A stretch of 19,542 bases of DNA, taken from Candidatus Poseidoniaceae archaeon. Lineage in GTDB: Archaea; Thermoplasmatota; Poseidoniia; Poseidoniales; Poseidoniaceae. Below are positions 14,781 through 19,542 of the stretch, in pieces. The position numbers and the translations under genes are program-made. Positions within the stretch are counted from its first letter, which is position 1. Each line of letters opens with the position of its first letter. A model generated the notes under the pieces. The model ran no database searches and was not told where the DNA came from. It saw only the letters and a list, made by a program, of their open reading frames with translations. Where the stretch lies: positions 1-19,542 of the forward strand of contig JALRLN010000012.1 of NCBI GenBank assembly GCA_023254445.1. The letters are read 5' to 3'.

Positions 14781-14837
14781 GGTTGGATTCAGGAGACAGG
14801 GTCATAAGGAGGCCTTGGATTCTTCCAATTGAGCATC

Positions 14838-16262
14838 ATGCAGGCTGAGGCAACCGAAACGGGGAGCAGCGCCGCCGGAATTTTGGGAACCCTCGGTGTG
14901 TTCCTCTTCATCGCCGCACTTGCAGGCGTGGTCATCCTCTACGCCTTCCGGTACAAGATCGCCCCGTCCGACAAGATCCTCGTCATCTACGGGTCCGGTC
15001 CCGGCATGAAGGGGAAGACGGCAGAGACCATCCACGGTGGTGGACGCTTGGTCATCCCCCTGATCCAGCACTACGCCTACCTTGACCTGAAGCCGTTGAC
15101 CATCAGCATCGACCTGCGGCACGCCCTGTCCATGCAGAACATCCGTGTCAACGTCCCATCGACCTTCACCATCGGTGTCTCCACCGAGCCTCAAATCATG
15201 ACCAACGCCGCTGAGCGTCTTCTGGGCCTCTCCCCTCAAGGCGTTGAGGACATGGCGAAGGAGATCATCTTCGGTCAACTTCGTCTGACCGTGGCCTCCC
15301 TCACCATCGAGGAGATCAACCAGGATCGTGAGGCCTTCCTCACCTCGGTCTCGAAGAACGTGGACGCCGAACTCCACAAGATTGGATTGTACCTCATCAA
15401 CGTCAACATCACCGACATCACGGACGAATCGAACTACATCGAGAACATCGGCCGCAAGGCGGCGGCCGAGGCGAACAACAAGGCACTCGTCGACGTTGCC
15501 AACTCCGACCGTGAGGGTGCCATCGGCGTGGCCGCGGCCGACCGAGACCGGGAAATCGAGGTCGCCCGCAACGAAGCGGCTTCGGCAAAGGGGCAGAAGC
15601 AGGCAGAGGCCGACCGCCGTGTGTTCATTCAACAACAAGAAGCAACGGCGGTCGAGGGTGAGAACCTCGCCCGCGCCGACATCGCCAGCACGAACGCCGA
15701 CCTCGCAGAACGTGAAGCAGAGGCGCTCCAGCGTTCCGAAGTCGCTCGACGGCAGGCGCAGGCGGAAATCGAGCGGGCGCAGTATACCCTTGAGTCCGAG
15801 CGGCTGCGCGCAGAAGAGATCGCACGTGAGGAAGTGGCCAAGGCACAGATCGAAATCGCAGCCGAGGCCGAAGCAGAACGCCAGCGTCGCATCGCCCGTG
15901 GTGAAGCGGACGCCATCTTGGCCCGGTACAACGCCGAGGCGGAAGGAACGAAGGCCGTGCTCGCCGCAAAGGCGTCCGGATACAAGGACCTCGTCAGCAG
16001 CACTGGCGGCGACCCACGTGCCGCAGCAACGCTGCTCATGGTGGAGAAGATCGAGGCCATCGTCGCCAAGCAGGTGGAGGCCATCTCCAACCTCACCATC
16101 GACAAGATCACCGTGTGGGATTCCGGTGGAAGCGGCGACGGGTCAAGCACCTCGAACTTCGTCTCGAGCCTGATCAAGAGCCTCCCGCCGGTCCACGACG
16201 TGGCAAAGATGGCGGGCGTCGACCTTCCCGATTACCTTGGCAGCATGCAGGACGACGCCTGA
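14838..16262 (+). CDS. Flotillin-like SPFH-domain protein
   Basis: A 474-residue protein with one N-terminal membrane span (about 14-37), an SPFH/band-7 domain (about 40-220, containing IHGGGRLVIPLIQ and the late motif LINVNITDITD), a long Ala/Glu/Arg coiled coil (about 225-390, with AEAEAERQRR-type heptads) and a C-terminal assembly segment ending near DYLGSMQDD. Flotillins oligomerise into membrane-associated cages or scaffolds and are implicated in lateral membrane organisation; the archaeal role is poorly known. It is the last gene of the four-gene cluster. The start is uncertain: TTG 14829 would add three residues. AAGGAGG at 14806-14812 is too far from either to be an obvious Shine-Dalgarno, while CATAAG beside it could be a TATA box. 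Confidence 0.93.
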   Translation: MQAEATETGSSAAGILGTLGVFLFIAALAGVVILYAFRYKIAPSDKILVIYGSGPGMKGKTAETIHGGGRLVIPLIQHYAYLDLKPLTISIDLRHALSMQNIRVNVPSTFTIGVSTEPQIMTNAAERLLGLSPQGVEDMAKEIIFGQLRLTVASLTIEEINQDREAFLTSVSKNVDAELHKIGLYLINVNITDITDESNYIENIGRKAAAEANNKALVDVANSDREGAIGVAAADRDREIEVARNEAASAKGQKQAEADRRVFIQQQEATAVEGENLARADIASTNADLAEREAEALQRSEVARRQAQAEIERAQYTLESERLRAEEIAREEVAKAQIEIAAEAEAERQRRIARGEADAILARYNAEAEGTKAVLAAKASGYKDLVSSTGGDPRAAATLLMVEKIEAIVAKQVEAISNLTIDKITVWDSGGSGDGSSTSNFVSSLIKSLPPVHDVAKMAGVDLPDYLGSMQDDA

Positions 16263-16295
16263 CGCCCGCCAAGGACCCCACAGAAGGCATGGCTG

Positions 16296-16314
16296 CGCCG
16301 CTCCCGAGGCGGCG
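16296..16314. other. 6-bp GC hairpin between flotillin and fhs
   Basis: CGCCGC (16296-16301) and GCGGCG (16309-16314) can form a stem with a 7-nt loop, ending 2 nt before the TTGATA promoter hexamer of fhs. No T-tract follows, so it is not a convincing terminator. It could mark an operator or the BRE region, or be incidental. Confidence 0.25.
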
Positions 16315-16316
16315 GG

Positions 16317-16322
16317 TTGATA
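16317..16322 (+). promoter_or_regulatory. Putative leaderless promoter element of fhs
   Basis: TTGATA, preceded by purine-rich GGCGGG that could serve as BRE, is centred 28.5 nt upstream of the ATG at 16348. No Shine-Dalgarno precedes that ATG. Confidence 0.4.
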
Positions 16323-16347
16323 GCCCCTCCATCGAGGCTTCTCGGGA

Positions 16348-18063
16348 ATGACGACCGACCTTGACATCGCGCGCGGTGCCACCCTTCAGGACATCGGGGA
16401 CATCGCGTGGAAACTCGCGATCCCCGCGGACGGCCTTCACGGGCATGGACCCCACATCGCGAAGCTCACGTGGCCATGCATCACCGAGCGTGTTGACCGT
16501 CCTCAGGGCTCGCTCGTGCTTGTGACGTCGGTCAACCCAACCCCGTTTGGGGAAGGCAAGACCGTGACCACCATCGGCCTCACGCAAGCGCTCAACCGCA
16601 TCGGGCAAAGCGCCACCTGCGTCGTGCGCGAACCTTCGATGGGACCTGTCTTCGGGATCAAGGGGGGCGCGGCCGGTGGTGGCCGGTCACAGGTGCTGCC
16701 CATGGAGGAAATCAACCTCCACTTCACAGGCGACCTCCACGCCGTCACGTCGGCCCACAACCTCCTGTCGTCGATGATCGACAACCACCTCAAGCACGGC
16801 AACGAGCGACGGTTGGACACGACACGAATCAGTTGGCCACGCGTGGTGGACCTCAACGACCGTTCGCTTCGCCAGGTGGTCGTTGGCCTCGGTGGCCCCG
16901 CGAACGGAGGCACGCGTGAGGACCGGTTCGACATCACCGCTGCGAGCGAGGTGATGGCCATCCTCGTGCTCGCCCGTGACTACGCCGACCTTCGCCGGCG
17001 CCTCGGTGAAATCATTGTAGGGGCCAACGTCGATGGCGACCCTGTCCGTGCGGAAGACCTCGGGGCTGCGGGAGCCATGGCCCTCTTGCTCCGGCATGCC
17101 TTCCTGCCAAACCTGGTCCAAACCCTCGAGGGTGACCCCGCGTTCATTCACGGTGGGCCCTTCGCCAACATCGCCCACGGGAATTCCTCCGTGATCGCCG
17201 ACCGAATCGCCCTTTCCTGCGCCGATATCGTCGTGACGGAGGCCGGTTTTGGCTCGGACATGGGGGCAGAGAAATTCATGCACATCAAGGCGCCAGTCGG
17301 TGGAAAGGCCCCGGATTGCGTGGTGATGAACGTGACCGTTCGTTCCATGAAACTCCATGGCGGAGCCTTCGGGTCGCGTGGCGGCCGTCGCCCGACAACC
17401 GAGGAATTGGAGCGGGAAGACGTCGCGGCCGTTCAGGCGGGAGCGAACTCCAACCTCGACCGCCACATTCGCAACATGTGTGGCTTTGGCATGCCGGTCA
17501 TCGTCTCCATCAACCGCTTCGCCAGCGACACCGATGCCGAATTGAACGCCCTGTCCGACGCTGCCCGTGCGAGCGGGGCCGCGGACGTCTGCCTGACCGA
17601 AGTGCACGGCCGCGGTGGCGAAGGTGGCGCTCCACTCGCGCACGCCGTCGTCCGAGCCGTACAGGACCACATCGGTGCAGGGCGTCCGTTCACCCCGCTC
17701 TTTATGCCCGATGCTCCAGTTCTGGACAAGGTGAAGGGCATCGCGACCCGCATCTACCATGCAGGAGATGTGGAGGTTTCAGCCACAGCAGCACGCCAAC
17801 TCGAACGCTTTGAGCGATGGGGCTACGGCCACTTGCCGGTGTGCATGGCCAAGACCCAGTACAGTTTCAGCCACGATGCAGGCCTGCTTGGTGCTCCGAG
17901 CGGATTCACCCTCCCCGTCGCAGAATTCCGCTTGAACGCCGGAGCCGGGTTCATCGTGGCCATCTTGGGGAACATGATGACCATGCCCGGACTGCCAGCC
18001 CGACCTGCGGCGATGGACATGGACATGGACGACCAAGGTGCGTTGCAGGGCCTGTTCGGGTGA
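16348..18063 (+). CDS. fhs: Formate-tetrahydrofolate ligase
   Basis: The enzyme joins formate to tetrahydrofolate with ATP, giving 10-formyl-THF for purine and C1 metabolism. The 571-residue length matches the family (about 555-575). Visible motifs: N-terminal DLDIARGATLQDI, ATP-binding PTPFGEGKT (64-72), EPSMGPVFGIKGGAAGGG (95-112), EINLHFTGDLHAV (121-133), HGGPFANIAHG and the C-terminal MTMPGLPARPAA. The position after GGAAGGG is Arg where many homologues have Tyr. The tail carries a short MDMDMDD repeat from three ATGGAC hexamers. The enzyme is common in bacteria and patchy in archaea, so past transfer is plausible, though its base composition matches its neighbours by eye. Pelota follows immediately, with a possible GTGA overlap. 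Confidence 0.97.
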   Translation: MTTDLDIARGATLQDIGDIAWKLAIPADGLHGHGPHIAKLTWPCITERVDRPQGSLVLVTSVNPTPFGEGKTVTTIGLTQALNRIGQSATCVVREPSMGPVFGIKGGAAGGGRSQVLPMEEINLHFTGDLHAVTSAHNLLSSMIDNHLKHGNERRLDTTRISWPRVVDLNDRSLRQVVVGLGGPANGGTREDRFDITAASEVMAILVLARDYADLRRRLGEIIVGANVDGDPVRAEDLGAAGAMALLLRHAFLPNLVQTLEGDPAFIHGGPFANIAHGNSSVIADRIALSCADIVVTEAGFGSDMGAEKFMHIKAPVGGKAPDCVVMNVTVRSMKLHGGAFGSRGGRRPTTEELEREDVAAVQAGANSNLDRHIRNMCGFGMPVIVSINRFASDTDAELNALSDAARASGAADVCLTEVHGRGGEGGAPLAHAVVRAVQDHIGAGRPFTPLFMPDAPVLDKVKGIATRIYHAGDVEVSATAARQLERFERWGYGHLPVCMAKTQYSFSHDAGLLGAPSGFTLPVAEFRLNAGAGFIVAILGNMMTMPGLPARPAAMDMDMDDQGALQGLFG

Positions 18064-18068
18064 GCACG

Positions 18069-19124
18069 ATGCGCGTGCTCCACCGTGACCCTCAGCGCCT
18101 GCGCGCTCGTTGCGAGGGCGAAGACGACCTGTGGACGTTGGCGCGATTTCTTCGACCAGGGCAATCCTTTGCCATGCTCGGTGAACGGAGGGATGCCTCG
18201 ACAGGAGGACAGGAAGGGGGACGGGCAAAGGCAGCGGAGCGCCGTACGATGTGGATCGTGCTCGACGTCCTCAGCGTCGAGCATCACGCCTTTGCTGACG
18301 CGGTTCGGGTTCACGGCACCATCCGCGAAGCGCCCATGGATCATGGACAACACCACACCCACGTGGTGGACGTCGGTGACGAAGTGGAAGTAACAAGCCA
18401 GACGCCCTTCGTGGACGTCGATGTGCAATTGATTGCGGAAGCAGAAGCCGCAGGTCAACGACCACGGGTCGCTCTGTTGGTCGTCGAACACGACGAAGTG
18501 ATCCTCTACACCGTCGCCCAGCGAGGATTGCGAGAAGGCATGACCTGGACGATGCGGGGCGGAGGCAAGCGAGGTGGCGACCTTCGCGCAGCCGCGGGCG
18601 TGGAAGAGGCCTTCCTCAACGGCACCGCGGCCGAGGTTGCAGCAGCGCTGCAGGGTGACGTCCCTGTCGTCCTGGCGGGCCCTGGTCACGCGAAGGACCG
18701 GATGGCCACCGTGCTGGGCGTCGTCGCCCCTCGGCTTCACCTGACCGTGGTGGCCACCTCCATTGGCGGACGCGCAGCAGCCAACGAAGTCCTACGGGAG
18801 GGCCTTGCGGGTGAGGTGCTGGCCGACCATGCGCTGATTCGGGAAACGGCCCTCGTCGAGGAAGCACTCACCCGAATGCAGGTCGACGGCGCGGTGGCCT
18901 ACGGTCGGGAGCACCTCGAGAAAGCCGTCACAGAGGGTGCTGTGGAGACGTTGATTGTCCTGGCCGACCTGCTTCGAGGGGACGACGAGGCCCACTGGTC
19001 ACGACTCTGCGCCAGCGTGGCCGAGTTTGGCGGCGACGTGGTGCAGTGCTCTGTGGACCACGATGCCGGAGCCCAACTCGACGGACTCGGCGGTGCCATC
19101 GCGCTCACGAGGTACAAGGTCTGA
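18069..19124 (+). CDS. pelA: Pelota/Dom34 mRNA-surveillance and ribosome-rescue factor
   Basis: A 351-residue eRF1-related protein that, with ABCE1 and an EF1A-type GTPase, splits stalled ribosomes in archaea. The Sm-like N-terminal domain (about 1-125) begins MRVLHRD and contains EDDLWTLARFL (18-28) and WIVLDVLSVEHHAFADAVRVHG (from 62). The central domain (about 130-260) has VALLVVEHDEVILY, VVLAGPGHAKD and SIGGRAAANEVL, and lacks the GGQ hydrolysis motif of true release factors, as expected. The C-terminal domain (about 260-351) contains AVAYGREHLEKAVTEGAVETLIV. ATG 18069 matches the family N-terminus; an in-frame GTG at 18060 would overlap the fhs stop as GTGA. Its position after fhs suggests co-transcription. 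Confidence 0.96.
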   Translation: MRVLHRDPQRLRARCEGEDDLWTLARFLRPGQSFAMLGERRDASTGGQEGGRAKAAERRTMWIVLDVLSVEHHAFADAVRVHGTIREAPMDHGQHHTHVVDVGDEVEVTSQTPFVDVDVQLIAEAEAAGQRPRVALLVVEHDEVILYTVAQRGLREGMTWTMRGGGKRGGDLRAAAGVEEAFLNGTAAEVAAALQGDVPVVLAGPGHAKDRMATVLGVVAPRLHLTVVATSIGGRAAANEVLREGLAGEVLADHALIRETALVEEALTRMQVDGAVAYGREHLEKAVTEGAVETLIVLADLLRGDDEAHWSRLCASVAEFGGDVVQCSVDHDAGAQLDGLGGAIALTRYKV

Positions 19125-19128
19125 GGTG
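19123..19128 (+). promoter_or_regulatory. Shine-Dalgarno of the 103-aa gene
   Basis: GAGGTG overlaps the pelota TGA and ends 5 nt before the ATG at 19134, showing translational coupling. Confidence 0.7.
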
Positions 19129-19133
19129 AACGG

Positions 19134-19445
19134 ATGCGGACCATCCATGTGGACCCAGACGATGTTCCAGGGCGAGACGACCTGCGTGGAGCCCGTTGGT
19201 TGGTCCTCCCCGGCGCGTCATGGGCCACGCTGCGCCACCTCACGATGTTCGCAGAACTCGACGGAGCGCTGGTGGCGGTGGACGCTCGTGGCCACCGACT
19301 CGACCTCGGGAATGACGTGCAGCGTCGTGCAGTTCACCTCCTCCTTGTCGACGACGTCGTTGAAGCAGCCCGCTTACAAGCCTCAACAGGGATCACCAAG
19401 GTTGTTGCAGGGCACACCGGGCCCGTGGATGACCTCCTCTGGTGA
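19134..19445 (+). CDS. Unrecognised 103-aa protein downstream of pelota
   Basis: I do not recognise this protein. It looks soluble and alpha/beta: predicted strands WLVLPG (22-27) and GALVAVD (44-50), then VHLLLVDDVVEAARLQAS (67-84) and a closing strand ITKVVAG (86-92), ending in VDDLLW. It has no obvious Cys, signal peptide or membrane span. A strong Shine-Dalgarno overlapping the pelota stop supports it as a real, coupled gene. Its own stop overlaps a GTG that starts the next frame (GTGA). The conserved-looking operon position suggests a translation- or RNA-related role, but that is guilt by association only. Confidence 0.75.
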   Translation: MRTIHVDPDDVPGRDDLRGARWLVLPGASWATLRHLTMFAELDGALVAVDARGHRLDLGNDVQRRAVHLLLVDDVVEAARLQASTGITKVVAGHTGPVDDLLW

Positions 19446-19542
19446 CCAGTCCACACGCCTTGCCGACGGTTCGCCTTGACCATTGGCAACATCGACTCTT
19501 GGTGGGCCCGGTGGGATGTTCGAGGCGAACATCACGCAACAT
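19442..19542 (+). CDS. Start of a further gene, cut by window edge
   Basis: A GTG overlapping the previous stop (GTGA) opens a frame with no stop for at least 33 codons to the window end. The visible residues begin MTSPHALPTVRLDHW and continue HRLLVGPVGCSRRTS. Too little is present to name a family. The 4-nt overlap and same-strand context support it as the next operon member; GC-rich DNA makes a 33-codon open frame weak evidence alone. Confidence 0.5.
   Translation, partial: MTSPHALPTVRLDHWQHRLLVGPVGCSRRTSRN

Noticed and set aside
14806..14812. AAGGAGG as the flotillin Shine-Dalgarno
   Set aside because: It is 16 nt from TTG 14829 and 25 nt from ATG 14838, whereas the three convincing SDs here use a 5-nt spacer. 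The adjacent CATAAG may instead be a promoter element.
14802..15638. 278-codon minus-strand open frame
   Set aside because: It is an exact antisense shadow of the flotillin SPFH domain, with Val/Asp/Gly-rich sequence.
16687..17760. 357-codon minus-strand open frame
   Set aside because: It is antisense to formate-THF ligase, whose motifs run uninterrupted on the plus strand.
18014..18031. Triple ATGGAC repeat as a microsatellite or regulatory repeat
   Set aside because: It lies in frame in the variable tail of formate-THF ligase (MDMDMDD) and is too short to suggest more than a small coding repeat.
1..19542. Insertion sequences, integrases, CRISPR arrays or defence genes
   Set aside because: I saw no transposase or integrase motifs, no short regularly spaced direct repeats and no Cas, restriction or toxin-antitoxin families; composition looks uniform across the window.

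Overview
This 19.5 kb, high-GC (about 60-65% by eye), gene-dense window is archaeal. The evidence is a clamp-loader RFC small subunit, GatD (the archaeal route to Gln-tRNA), a pelota/Dom34 ribosome-rescue factor, and a tRNA with a 36-nt intron folding into a perfect bulge-helix-bulge. Very large secreted repeat proteins, a bacterial-type formate-THF ligase and a biotin-dependent acyl-CoA carboxylase subunit point to a marine planktonic euryarchaeon such as Marine Group II (Poseidoniales). That assignment is inference; no phylogenetic search was run.

Layout: (1) 1-4408, minus strand: the N-terminal ~1,470 residues of a giant secreted protein made of ~320-residue super-repeats; its C-terminus lies outside the window. 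(2) 4504-5690, plus: rfcS and a possible 56-aa protein. (3) 5691-6551, minus: a three-TM protein with an exported C-terminal domain. (4) 6649-9749, plus: intron-containing tRNA-Met(CAT), gatD, and a propionyl-CoA-carboxylase-type carboxyltransferase. (5) 9750-13392, minus: shikimate dehydrogenase, then a membrane-anchored surface protein with a hydrolase-like head that lacks its catalytic serine. (6) 13475-16262, plus: two small unknown membrane proteins, an NfeD/YqiJ-like protein and a flotillin. (7) 16348-19542, plus: formate-THF ligase, pelota, an unknown 103-aa protein and the start of another gene.

Expression signals fall into two classes. Genes that begin a transcription unit have no Shine-Dalgarno but carry an AT-richer hexamer (roughly TTSAWR) centred 25-29 nt before the start codon, which fits leaderless transcripts. 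Three operon-internal genes instead have GAGG(T/G)(G/A) exactly 5 nt before the start. Two convergent gene pairs abut with no gap, their stop codons forming TGATCA. The least explained block is the flotillin/NfeD cluster with its two accompanying unknown membrane proteins.
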